From positions 1,860,001 to 1,924,000 of the forward strand of contig NZ_CP109130.1 of assembly GCF_035917975.1 (NCBI RefSeq): DNA of 64,000 bases. The letters are read 5' to 3'. Every line of letters starts with the position of its first letter. Positions within the stretch are counted from its first letter, which is position 1. A program made the position numbers and the translations under genes. Below the pieces are notes generated by a model. The model was given only the letters and a program-made list of their open reading frames with translations. It was not told the DNA's origin and did no database searches. This document shows positions 55,750 through 63,840 of this stretch, one piece after another. The stretch comes from Streptosporangium sp. NBC_01756. Lineage in GTDB: Bacteria; Actinomycetota; Actinomycetes; Streptosporangiales; Streptosporangiaceae.

Positions 55750-56516
55750 CCCGTCATCCCGGGAGTACGGGGGGCCCTCAGCGCACCGGGAAGGAGGGGG
55801 GCGGCCGGCGGCCGCGCGGCGTCGCGGCCGGGAGGCGGCGGCTCGCCGTACCCGGCGGGGATGATCTGACCGTCGCGGACCTCGACCACCCGGTCACACC
55901 AGCGGGCCACCTCCACGTCGTGGGTGACGACCACCAGCGAGGCGCCGTGGTGCTTGGTGGCCTCCACCAGCAGGCGCATCGTGTCGTGGCCGGTGCTCTG
56001 GTCGAGCGCGCCGGTCGGCTCGTCGGCGAAGATCACCGCCGGTCGGGTGACCAGCGCGCGGGCGATCGCCACCCGCTGCGCCTGGCCGCCGGAGAGCTCC
56101 CCGGGCCGGCGTCCCTCCATGCCGCCGAGGCCGAGCGGGCCGAACCATTCGCGGGCCCGCCGTACGGCGTCGGCCCGGGACACCTTGCCGAGCATCAGGG
56201 GCAGCGCGACGTTCTCCTCGGCCGGAAGCTCCGGCAGGAGCTGGCCGAACTGGAAGACGAACCCGAACCGGCTGCGGCGCAGGGCGCTGCGCTCCCGTTC
56301 CCCCATCGTGTCGACGCGCCCACCGAGCAGGTTCACCTCACCCGCGTCCGGCTTCATGATCCCGGCGAGGCAGTGCAGCAGGGTCGACTTGCCCGACCCG
56401 CTCGGTCCCATGATCGCCACGGCCTCGCCGACGTGGACGGCCAGGCCGACGCCGCCCAGCGCCACGGTCGGACCGAACCGCTTGACCAGGCCGACTCCTT
56501 CAAGAACAACGCTCAT
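55746..56516 (-). CDS. ABC transporter ATPase, MacB/LolD type
   Basis: 256 residues. Walker A GPSGSGKST, Q loop FQFGQLLPELPAEENVALPLML, signature LSGGQAQRVAIARAL, Walker B VIFADEPTGALD and the switch His VVTHD are all in place. The ATG at 56516 begins MSVVLEGVGLVKRFGPTVAL. It forms a two-gene exporter with the FtsX-like permease and faces the response regulator gene. Confidence 0.94.
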   Translation of the reverse strand: MSVVLEGVGLVKRFGPTVALGGVGLAVHVGEAVAIMGPSGSGKSTLLHCLAGIMKPDAGEVNLLGGRVDTMGERERSALRRSRFGFVFQFGQLLPELPAEENVALPLMLGKVSRADAVRRAREWFGPLGLGGMEGRRPGELSGGQAQRVAIARALVTRPAVIFADEPTGALDQSTGHDTMRLLVEATKHHGASLVVVTHDVEVARWCDRVVEVRDGQIIPAGYGEPPPPGRDAARPPAAPLLPGALRAPRTPGMTG

Positions 56517-56630
56517 GCCGCCGACCCTCCCGCGCGGGAGCGGTCCGGCAGATCGGCCGACCGTCCGATTGATCGGGGCCGGCATCGTCCGAAAGTCCGA
56601 GAACCAGGACGAGCTGGCAGAATCCGTCAG

Positions 56631-57281
56631 GTGACGATTCGGGTGCTCATCGCTGACGACCAGGAGCTGGTCCGGACCGGTTTCCGGATGATCCTGGATG
56701 CCCAGGAGGACATGGAGGTCGTGGCGACCGCCGGGAACGGCGCCGAGGCGGTCGAACACGCTCGGAGGCTCCGGCCCGACGTGTGCCTGCTCGACATCCG
56801 GATGCCCAAGCTGGACGGCCTTGAGGTCACCCGGCTCCTGGCCGGTCCGGGCGTGGCCGATCCGCTGCGGGTGGTCATCGTCACGACCTTCGACCTCGAC
56901 GAGTACGTCTACGGCGCGCTGCGCGCGGGCGCGACCGGGTTCCTGCTCAAGGACAGCGGTCCGGCACTGCTGATCGAGGCGATCCGGGCCGCCGCCGCCG
57001 GGGACGCGCTGGTGTCGCCGTCGGTGACCGTGCGCCTGCTCGAACAGCTGGCCCACCCCCGGGCCGGCGCCGGCCGGCCGCTCACCGATCCGCTCACCGA
57101 GCGCGAACTGGACGTCGTCCGCCTGGTGGCCAGAGGCCGGACCAACCAGGAGGTCGCCGCGGAGTTGTTCGTCTCGCTGTCCACGGTCAAGACGCACCTG
57201 GGGAGCATCCAGGCGAAACTCGGCGCCAGGAACCGGGTGGAGATCGCGGCATGGGCCTGGGAGTCGGGCGTGGTGAGCTGA
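56631..57281 (+). CDS. LuxR-type response regulator (NarL/FixJ)
   Basis: 216 residues. The receiver (1-118) has IADDQELVRTGFRMIL, the phosphorylated Asp in CLLDIRMPKLDG and the signal Thr and Lys in VTTFDLD and LLKDSG. The DNA-binding domain LTERELDVVRLVARGRTNQEVAAELFVSLSTVKTHLGSI follows. Start is GTG at 56631. No sensor kinase gene is next to it, unlike most such pairs. It is divergent from the ABC exporter, which it may control. Confidence 0.94.
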   Translation: MTIRVLIADDQELVRTGFRMILDAQEDMEVVATAGNGAEAVEHARRLRPDVCLLDIRMPKLDGLEVTRLLAGPGVADPLRVVIVTTFDLDEYVYGALRAGATGFLLKDSGPALLIEAIRAAAAGDALVSPSVTVRLLEQLAHPRAGAGRPLTDPLTERELDVVRLVARGRTNQEVAAELFVSLSTVKTHLGSIQAKLGARNRVEIAAWAWESGVVS

Positions 57282-57369
57282 ACCGCCGGGTCCGGGGAGC
57301 GGATTAGCGGAGGAGCGGACGGGATAGAAAAAGGGCAAGTCCTTCAGCGCATGGCGGGGGGAGACACAC

Positions 57370-58107
57370 ATGCGCTTCATCCCATCTCTGCAAAAGTCCG
57401 TTGCGACCGTCTATCTGACCCTTTCCGGCCAGGTGGCGGCCGCTGCCGCGTTGACGGTCTTCGAACAGGCCCGCGGCCGCCGGCTGGCCCGGGAGATCTC
57501 GACGCTCGGAGGCGACCCCCACGCCCCCGGTGCGCAGGCCGTCGTCGGCGCGGTCACCCTCTTCGCCGTCCTGATCATGCTCGTCGCCGTGACCACGGCG
57601 GCGGCCGTCGCGGCCTATCTCACCTGGCTGGTCCAGGCCCGCCAGCACGCCGACCCCCGGGTGCGGACGGCGCCGGCCCTGGCCGCCTGGCTCGTGCCGG
57701 GGGTCAACCTGGTCGCCCCGCCGCTGCTGATGTATCGCCTCTGGTGGGCCTCACGCCCGCCCGCCGACCGTCATGGCCGCTGGGTGGCACTGCTCGCCGC
57801 CTGGTGGCTGAGCTGGCTGGCCGCGCTCGTCCTGGTCCCCGTACGGCTGTCGCTCGACAGTGTTCCGGGGGAGGCCAGCCTGACCGGCCTCGGCCTGCTC
57901 GAACTGGCCGCCGTCGCGGTCTCCGCCCTGTTGTGCGCGGCGACCGTCCGGCAGATCACCCGGATCCAGACCGCGGGCACCCGCTATCCGCGCCCGGCGC
58001 AGGAGGATCCGGTCACTCCGTGGGCGGATCCGGCCGCGCCGCAGGGTGTTCCGCAGCTTCTCACCAGGCAGGTCCCCGCGCAGCAGGCTCCGCACATCGG
58101 GCGCTGA
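57370..58107 (+). CDS. DUF4328 membrane protein
   Basis: 245 residues with about four to five membrane helices (VVGAVTLFAVLIMLVAVTTAAAVAAYLTWLVQAR, then ALAAWLVPGVNLVAPPLLMYRLWWAS). The pattern WLVxARxHAD...PALAAWLVPGVNLVxPPLxMxRLW is that of DUF4328, an actinobacterial family of unknown function. The ATG at 57370 follows GGGGGGAG. A soluble Pro-rich tail ends it. Confidence 0.88.
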   Translation: MRFIPSLQKSVATVYLTLSGQVAAAAALTVFEQARGRRLAREISTLGGDPHAPGAQAVVGAVTLFAVLIMLVAVTTAAAVAAYLTWLVQARQHADPRVRTAPALAAWLVPGVNLVAPPLLMYRLWWASRPPADRHGRWVALLAAWWLSWLAALVLVPVRLSLDSVPGEASLTGLGLLELAAVAVSALLCAATVRQITRIQTAGTRYPRPAQEDPVTPWADPAAPQGVPQLLTRQVPAQQAPHIGR

Positions 58108-58135
58108 CCACGCGGGCACCGGCACGGCCGGGGCG

Positions 58136-58390
58136 TCAGTCCCACGCCCTCATCAGCAGCCAGCCCTCACCGGCGGTGTCGAAACGGAGCTCGTAGGTGC
58201 CGGGGTCGGCCTCGACCCGCCAGAACCGGCGCTCCCCCGGATCGGTCTCGGAGAGCTTCCACCCCTCCCGCGCGACGACCCAGTGGTCCAGCACCCGCCG
58301 GACGGCGTGCAACCGGTCGCGCCAAAGGAACTGGACCGGCCGGCCCTCCTGGGTCCACACCTGGATCGGATCCCCGTAAAGTCTGCTCAA
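58136..58390 (-). CDS. DUF6504 protein under a LexA box
   Basis: 84 residues from a TTG at 58390. The sequence LYGDPIQVWTQEGRPVQFLWRDRLHAVRRVLDHWVVAREGWK and RRFWRVEADPGTYELRFD follows DUF6504. In actinobacteria such genes commonly sit with the SOS genes for mutagenic repair (imuB, dnaE2). Here it is alone but a GAAC-N4-GTTC site stands 62 bases upstream, so it is probably DNA-damage-inducible. Confidence 0.8.
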   Translation of the reverse strand: MSRLYGDPIQVWTQEGRPVQFLWRDRLHAVRRVLDHWVVAREGWKLSETDPGERRFWRVEADPGTYELRFDTAGEGWLLMRAWD

Positions 58391-58451
58391 AACCTGCTTC
58401 TCTCCCGTGTCCTTCAGTTGGGCACTTGGGGGAAGACGGGCTCTTCGTATC

Positions 58452-58463
58452 GAACATACGTTC
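58452..58463 (-). promoter_or_regulatory. LexA box
   Basis: GAACGTATGTTC on the minus strand, within CGAACATACGTTCT on the plus strand, matches the actinobacterial SOS box GAAC-N4-GTTC exactly. It lies in front of the DUF6504 gene. Confidence 0.8.
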
Positions 58464-58757
58464 TCACGGGGTCGGGCGCAAGTCCCCCACCCGCCGCACC
58501 GATGGACCGGCGTCCACGGAGTCGCGGATCCCGAAGGTCACGCCGCCCGCACGGTAGCGGCCGTCGGACCACTCGACCGGACGGTCCTCGCGAGTGATGG
58601 TGACCCGCCCCTGCCGCACCGCGGGCTGCCGGATGGCGGCGGTGGCGGGCGATGCGGCGGCGCCGTACGGCGTGCTGACCGTCGGCCGCCGCGAGAAAGT
58701 GAATCTCACACTGTTGCGGCTGCTGACGGCGGGGAAGATCTCGGTAAGCTGAGCCAC
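58464..58757 (-). CDS. Small hypothetical protein
   Basis: 97 residues from a GTG at 58757. The frame has strongly GC-biased third positions and a sensible composition. No domain is recognised and there is no membrane segment. It is divergent from the kinase gene, and its stop touches the LexA box of the DUF6504 gene, so both may form one transcript with internal SOS control. A plus-strand frame of similar size covers the same bases but is Arg/Gly/Pro-rich like a shadow frame. Confidence 0.5.
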   Translation of the reverse strand: MAQLTEIFPAVSSRNSVRFTFSRRPTVSTPYGAAASPATAAIRQPAVRQGRVTITREDRPVEWSDGRYRAGGVTFGIRDSVDAGPSVRRVGDLRPTP

Positions 58758-58793
58758 TTCATCATGTGACGGTATATGCGGTTAGGTAAGACG

Positions 58794-60524
58794 GTGGACG
58801 ACCTCACTTCGGATGATCCCGTGCAAATCGGGCGATACCGCGTGCTGAGCAGGCTGGGCCGGGGCGGGATGGGCACGGTCTACCTCGGCGACTCCCCGGA
58901 GGGGCAGCGGGTCGCCATCAAGGTGATCAATCCGGAGTACAGCCAGCACGACCAGTTCAGGATGCGTTTCCGCCGGGAGGCGGACGCCGCCCAGCGGGTC
59001 CGCCGGTTCTGCACCGCCGCCGTCATCGAGGCAGCGCTCGACGGGGACCAGCTCTACGTCGTCACCGAATACGTCACCGGGCCCAACCTTGAGGAGGCCG
59101 TGCAGTCGGGGGGGCCGCTCCGCGGCTCCAGCCTCGACGCGCTGGCGGTCGGTGTGGCGACCGCCCTCACCGCCATCCACGCCGCCGGGGTCGTGCACCG
59201 CGACCTCAAGCCGTCCAACGTGCTGCTCTCCCCGTTCGGCCCCCGGGTGATCGACTTCGGCATCGCCCGCGCGCTGGACACGCTCAGCGGGATCACCGGC
59301 ACCGGGGAGGTCGTCGGCACGCCCCGCTACATGGCACCCGAGGTCCTGCGCGGCGAACCGGTCTCCCCCGCGTGCGACGTGTTCTCCTGGGGCTGCCTCA
59401 TCGCCTTCGCCGCGAGCGGCAGGCCGCCGTTCGGCGGGGAGGCGCTGGCCTCGGTGGTGTACCAGGTGATGAACACCGAGCCCTCCCTGGAGAACCTGGA
59501 GCCCGCTCTGCGCGAGCTGGTCACCTACGCCATCGCCAAGGACCCTCGGAACCGGCCCACCTCCCAGCAGCTCCTGGACCATCTCGTCGGCCGTTCCGCC
59601 GCCCCCGAGCAGACCGCCCACTCGGTCCAGACCGTCTGGCAGCAGAGCCCGCCCACGGTCCACGGGACCGGCTCGTGGGCGGAGGCCCTGGCTGCGGGGC
59701 AGCACACCGGTCCGGGTCTGGGAGCCTCCTTCGCAGCCGGACCCGCCGGGCGGTCGGCACGGAGGAGGAAACTGATCGCCGGAGCGGCGGTGGCCGGCCT
59801 GGTCACGGTGGGCGGCGCCCTCGCCCTCTACCTCGCGCTGTCTCCTCCCGGCCCGCCGGAAGGCCTCTCCTCGATGTACCAGGACGACTTCACCCAGAGC
59901 CGGAGCGGCTGGAGTGGCGGCATCTACGACGGGAGCGGCCCCCAGGGCTACGCCCCCGAGGGTTACTACGCCGTCGACGTGGACGGTGACGATCCCGTCG
60001 TGCGGCAGAAGGCGCCGATCCCCTTCCTGACCGCTCCGCCCGCCACCCCCGACCCCACGGCCAGCCCCACCCCGGTCATACCGGGACGGCTGCTGCTCGG
60101 CGTCGATGTCGGGATCCGGGACGGCAGCAGCGGCCTGGGCGAGTACGGGCTGTTCTGCCGGGGCGAGGACGCCTATGACGCGACCCGCTACGAGTTCCTG
60201 CTCGACACCTCCGGCGGCGCCCGCATCCGCAAGAGCGTGAAGAACGCCGGAGGGGAGCTCACCAAGGCCGTCCAGATCGATCTGCCCAAGGGCGAGCCCG
60301 CCCGCCTGCAGGCCGAGTGCTCCGGCACTCCCGACGGCGTGCAGCTGACCATGTGGGTCAACGGCGAGCAGGTTCAGTCGGTGCTGGACACCGGGCCGCT
60401 GCCCCCGGGCGAGGTCGGCCTGCTCGCCCGGGTCGGCGAGAACGGCAGATCCCAGCTCAGGGCGTCCTTCGACAACTTCACCCTGCATGGCGCGCTTGAC
60501 GGCGCGGCCTCCACGAATCCCTGA
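58794..60524 (+). CDS. Receptor-type Ser/Thr protein kinase
   Basis: 576 residues from the GTG at 58794 (an ATG at 58776 would add six). The kinase domain has LGRGGMGTVYLG, the Lys of VAIKV, HRDLKPSN, VIDFGIA and TPRYMAPE, all catalytic. A membrane helix (IAGAAVAGLVTVGGALALYLAL) near 325-350 is followed by an outer domain of about 200 residues (DDFTQSRSGW...) resembling the beta-sandwich 3-keto-disaccharide hydrolase/LamG-like sensor domains, not PASTA. It likely senses an outside ligand, unknown. Confidence 0.92.
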   Translation: MDDLTSDDPVQIGRYRVLSRLGRGGMGTVYLGDSPEGQRVAIKVINPEYSQHDQFRMRFRREADAAQRVRRFCTAAVIEAALDGDQLYVVTEYVTGPNLEEAVQSGGPLRGSSLDALAVGVATALTAIHAAGVVHRDLKPSNVLLSPFGPRVIDFGIARALDTLSGITGTGEVVGTPRYMAPEVLRGEPVSPACDVFSWGCLIAFAASGRPPFGGEALASVVYQVMNTEPSLENLEPALRELVTYAIAKDPRNRPTSQQLLDHLVGRSAAPEQTAHSVQTVWQQSPPTVHGTGSWAEALAAGQHTGPGLGASFAAGPAGRSARRRKLIAGAAVAGLVTVGGALALYLALSPPGPPEGLSSMYQDDFTQSRSGWSGGIYDGSGPQGYAPEGYYAVDVDGDDPVVRQKAPIPFLTAPPATPDPTASPTPVIPGRLLLGVDVGIRDGSSGLGEYGLFCRGEDAYDATRYEFLLDTSGGARIRKSVKNAGGELTKAVQIDLPKGEPARLQAECSGTPDGVQLTMWVNGEQVQSVLDTGPLPPGEVGLLARVGENGRSQLRASFDNFTLHGALDGAASTNP

Positions 60525-60618
60525 ACCGAGAACGCGACCCGCCGACCGGGAACAGCGAGTGACCGCCGCGAGGTTGGGGAAGATCGAAGCACCCGACTGA
60601 GCGAAGGAGTCCAGCACG

Positions 60619-61578
60619 ATGCGCGCCATAGTCGTCTCCGCCACCGGCGGTCCCGAGGTCCTCGTCTACACCGACCATCCGGATCCCGAACTGAACCCCG
60701 GTGAGGTGCTGATCGACATCGCGGCCGGCGGGGTGAACTTCGTCGACGTCTACCAGCGGATGGGCCGCTACCCGCTCTCCCTCCCCTTCGTCCCCGGCAA
60801 CGAGGGGGCGGGCACCGTCGCCGCGGTCGGCGAGGACGTGCGGGGGATCTCCGTGGGATCCACGGTGGCCTGGGCGAACGTGATGGGCAGCTACGCGGAG
60901 AAAGCCGTGGTGCCCGCGTCCCACCTGGTCGCCGTGCCCGACGGTGTCACGGCGGACACTGCGGCGGCCCTGATGCTCCAGGGGATGACCGCGCACTACC
61001 TGACCCATTCCACCTACGAGGTGAAACCGGGCGACGACGTGCTGGTGCACGCCGCGGCCGGAGGCATGGGCCTGCTGCTCACCCAGATCGCCAAGCTGCG
61101 CGGCGCCCGGGTGATCGGCACGGTCTCCACCGAGGAGAAGGAGCAGCTGGCCCGGCAGGCGGGCGCCGACGAGGTGATCCGCTACGGCGGCTTCGCCGAG
61201 GCGGTCCGCGAACTGGCCGGCTCCGGCGTGCACGTGGTCTACGACGGCGTGGGCGCCGCCACCTTCGAGGGCAGCCTCGCCGCCCTGCGCCCGCGCGGCA
61301 TGATGGCCCTGTACGGCCAGGCCAGCGGCCCGGTCCCGCCCGTCGACCCGCAGGTCCTCAACAAGGGCGGCTCCCTCTTCCTGACCCGGCCCACCCTCGT
61401 CCACTACATCGCCACCCGCGACGAGCTGACCTGGCGGGCCTCCGACCTCTTCAACTGGGTCGCCTCGGGACAGCTCAAGGTGCACATCTCATACCGCTAC
61501 CCCCTGGCCGAGGCCGCCCGCGCCCACGAGGACCTGGAGGCGCGCCGGACCACGGGCAAGCTCCTGCTCATCCCCTGA
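60619..61578 (+). CDS. NADPH:quinone oxidoreductase, zinc-free medium-chain type
   Basis: 319 residues. The N-terminal GroES-like fold (PELNPGEVLIDIAAGGVNFVDVYQRMG) and the NADPH fold with AAAGGMGLLLTQIAKLRGARVIGTVSTEEKEQLARQAGADEVI are typical of Qor. The zinc-binding Cys are absent. It reduces quinones or enones with NADPH. The ATG at 60619 follows GAAGGAG. A hairpin closes it. Confidence 0.95.
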   Translation: MRAIVVSATGGPEVLVYTDHPDPELNPGEVLIDIAAGGVNFVDVYQRMGRYPLSLPFVPGNEGAGTVAAVGEDVRGISVGSTVAWANVMGSYAEKAVVPASHLVAVPDGVTADTAAALMLQGMTAHYLTHSTYEVKPGDDVLVHAAAGGMGLLLTQIAKLRGARVIGTVSTEEKEQLARQAGADEVIRYGGFAEAVRELAGSGVHVVYDGVGAATFEGSLAALRPRGMMALYGQASGPVPPVDPQVLNKGGSLFLTRPTLVHYIATRDELTWRASDLFNWVASGQLKVHISYRYPLAEAARAHEDLEARRTTGKLLLIP

Positions 61579-61586
61579 GCCGCCAC

Positions 61587-61635
61587 CCCCGCGCACGGCG
61601 GCCGCCCCACAATGGAGCGGCCGCCGTCAGCGGGG
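61587..61635 (+). terminator. Hairpin after the quinone oxidoreductase gene
   Basis: CCCCGC then ACGGCGGCCGC on the left arm (61587-61605) pair with 61617-61635, with a two-base mismatch between the two parts and an 11-base loop. Confidence 0.75.
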
Positions 61636-61760
61636 TTCCAGCGGTCCGGGGACCGTGGTGTCGCTGGGGGCCGCCCTAATCGGAGCGGCGGCCGACGATG
61701 ACTGTACGGCAAAGCTTTGGCCGCATTTAAAAAGCTATCTACGGGGAATCTCTTCACAAA

Positions 61761-61790
61761 GAGCGTTGGAACTGTATGGTTCGTACGCTC
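61761..61790 (+). promoter_or_regulatory. Inverted repeat before the ATPase-RloB pair
   Basis: GAGCGTTGGAAC (61761-61772) and GTTCGTACGCTC (61779-61790) are inverted repeats with 10 of 12 matches around TGTATG. The stretch from about 61700 is AT-rich, so this is probably the promoter and an operator. It ends 20 bases before the GTG start. Confidence 0.6.
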
Positions 61791-61810
61791 CGACGAAGAG
61801 GTGATCTGCT

Positions 61811-63133
61811 GTGCTCCTACGATTCCGGGTGGCCAACCACCGATCTATACGCGACGAGCAGACACTGTCCTTCGTTGCGTCCCGTCGCCGCGGGGAAGAT
61901 CGGCAGCGGACGACCGGAACGCCTCCCACCGTCCCGGTCGCGGGAATCTACGGTGCCAACGCCTCCGGGAAATCGAACGTCCTTGACGCCTTACGATGGA
62001 TGCAGTGGGCAATTCAGGCATCCCACGCGAACTGGGCGCCAAGCCGGGGTGTGCCACGACGCCCCTTCCTTCTGACGGAAGAAGCGCGCGCGGCACCCTC
62101 ATTCTATGAACTCGATTTCCTTCATGAGGGGACCCGTTACTCGTACGGCTTCGAGGTCGATGACGAAGTCGTGCAGAACGAGTGGTTGTTCTCCTTCCCC
62201 CATGGCCGCCCTCGGCGCTTGTTCGAACGCACCGGACCGGGCGAGGACGGCTACGACTTCGGCAGAGCGCTCACCGGAGAGATGCGCCGTATCGCCACAC
62301 TCACCCGGGGCAACGCCCTATATCTGTCTTCTGCGGCATCCAACAACCATCCGCTACTCGGCGTGCTCCACCACAAGCTCACCACATCCATCCAGTTCGC
62401 CAGCCAGGACTTTCACGGCGAGCACATCCGACTGCTGGTGACCAGGCAACTACTCCAGAATCCTGCGACGGCGCCGGACATCAATGCGCTGCTCCGCCTC
62501 GCGGATCTGGGTATCGAAAAGGCGGAAGTGGTCGAGAGCGAGATCCCCCCCGAGCTTGCGGAGCGACTGGAGCGGCTGCACCGGCTGATGGCGGGCGACG
62601 AGAGCCTGCGAGTCATCCCCTCGAACGTCGACTACCTGAAAAGCAGGATCCAGCTTCGGCGAACGGGCAGCGACATCGCCCTGAGCATCGACGAGGAGAG
62701 CGCCGGAACACGGGTGTGGCTCTCCATCGTCGGGCCGACTCTCGAGGCTCTGGCGGACGGCTCTGTCCTCGTGGTGGACGAGATCGACTCCAGCCTCCAC
62801 CCGTTGCTCAGTTCCACGCTGCTGCGCATGTTCAAGGATCCGGACATCAACCGGCGGGGAGCACAACTGTTGTTCGCCTCACATGACACCACTTTGCTCG
62901 GGACCATGCTCTCCGAGGAACTGCTGTCACGTGACGAGGTCTGGTTCACTCAGAAAGACGCAGACGGTGCCACGACGCTGTTTCCGCTTGCCGAATTCCA
63001 CCCACGACGTGATGAGAACGTAGAGCGGGGATACCTCCAGGGGCGGTATGGTGCCGTTCCCTACCTCGATTTCGAGATGGTTCGAAAAATATTCCAAGAG
63101 AGGCAAGCCGCCCTGGATGAAGAGACGGCGTAG
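61811..63133 (+). CDS. AAA family ATPase, RloA/AbiLi-like
   Basis: 440 residues from a GTG behind AGAGGTGAT. The N-terminus LLRFRVANHRSIRDEQTLS and Walker A GANASGKS (48-55) belong to OLD-like SMC-family ATPases of the AAA_15/AAA_21 type. Walker B VLVVDEIDSSLHPLL and the following FASHDTTLL complete the site. A middle helical part (about 150-290) separates them. Next to an RloB gene this is the ATPase half of RloAB/AbiL-type systems, known or suspected anti-phage abortive-infection pairs. The base composition looks lower in GC than the neighbours. Confidence 0.88.
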   Translation: MLLRFRVANHRSIRDEQTLSFVASRRRGEDRQRTTGTPPTVPVAGIYGANASGKSNVLDALRWMQWAIQASHANWAPSRGVPRRPFLLTEEARAAPSFYELDFLHEGTRYSYGFEVDDEVVQNEWLFSFPHGRPRRLFERTGPGEDGYDFGRALTGEMRRIATLTRGNALYLSSAASNNHPLLGVLHHKLTTSIQFASQDFHGEHIRLLVTRQLLQNPATAPDINALLRLADLGIEKAEVVESEIPPELAERLERLHRLMAGDESLRVIPSNVDYLKSRIQLRRTGSDIALSIDEESAGTRVWLSIVGPTLEALADGSVLVVDEIDSSLHPLLSSTLLRMFKDPDINRRGAQLLFASHDTTLLGTMLSEELLSRDEVWFTQKDADGATTLFPLAEFHPRRDENVERGYLQGRYGAVPYLDFEMVRKIFQERQAALDEETA

Positions 63134-63776
63134 CCCCCAAGGCCTGGAAAGAACGTCATCCAGAAGGGAGCCGAAGAAGCGTATTCTCGTGATGAGCGAA
63201 GGCACCGTCACCGAGGTGCAGTACTTTTCCGGAATCAAGAATCATTTTCGCGCCCTCCCTGTGGAGATCGGAACCTGCGACATCGACGGATGCGGTAGGG
63301 ACCCCCTGGGAGTCGTGCGCGAGGCGGAGAAACGCCGGGACGCCGCCCACCGGAAAGCACAACGCCAGGGGGACGCCTATCTCGCCTACGACGAGGTCTG
63401 GGCGGTGGTCGACGTGGACGAGCACACTTCGCTTGAAGCCGCGATCAGAAGAGCCCGCGAATCCGGAATCCGTCTCGCGATCTCCACTCCATGTTTTGAG
63501 ATCTGGCTGCTGTGGCACTTCCAGGAATGCTCGGCCGCGCTCACTTCCGCGCTCGTCCAGAACAAGATCCACAGATACGTTCCCGGTTACGAGAAGCACC
63601 TGCCGGAAGACTTTCCCTACGGGAAGCATGGGACGGCCCGGCGACGGGCCCGGACAGCCGACCCCCACCATGACTCACCTAATCGGAGAGGCCTCAACCC
63701 GTCGACGAACGCCTGGTTGACGATCGATGCCATCGCGGCGTCAGGACAGAGAGATGCGGAGAGCAGCCGGGGGTGA
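63117..63776 (+). CDS. RloB family protein (Toprim-like nuclease partner)
   Basis: 219 residues, overlapping the ATPase by 17 bases. Acidic sites fit the OLD/Toprim nuclease: SEGTVTEVQYF (Glu28, Glu33) and VVDVDEHTS (Asp99, Asp101). ISTPCFEIWLLWHF is the RloB family phrase. It is likely the toxic nuclease activated or controlled by the ATPase during phage infection. The target is unknown. The basic C-terminal part (HGTARRRARTADPHHD) may bind nucleic acid. Confidence 0.87.
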   Translation: MKRRRSPQGLERTSSRREPKKRILVMSEGTVTEVQYFSGIKNHFRALPVEIGTCDIDGCGRDPLGVVREAEKRRDAAHRKAQRQGDAYLAYDEVWAVVDVDEHTSLEAAIRRARESGIRLAISTPCFEIWLLWHFQECSAALTSALVQNKIHRYVPGYEKHLPEDFPYGKHGTARRRARTADPHHDSPNRRGLNPSTNAWLTIDAIAASGQRDAESSRG

Positions 63777-63797
63777 GGTTATTCCATCGCCCGGCCC

Positions 63798-63836
63798 GCC
63801 ATCGCCTCACAACAGCACGGCGGGTGAGGCGATGGC
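63798..63836. terminator. Shared hairpin at the end of the RloB gene
   Basis: GCCATCGCCTCAC (63798-63810) pairs perfectly with 63824-63836 around a 13-base loop. It lies between the RloB stop and the stop of a possible minus-strand gene at 63841. Confidence 0.8.
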
Positions 63837-63840
63837 AGGC

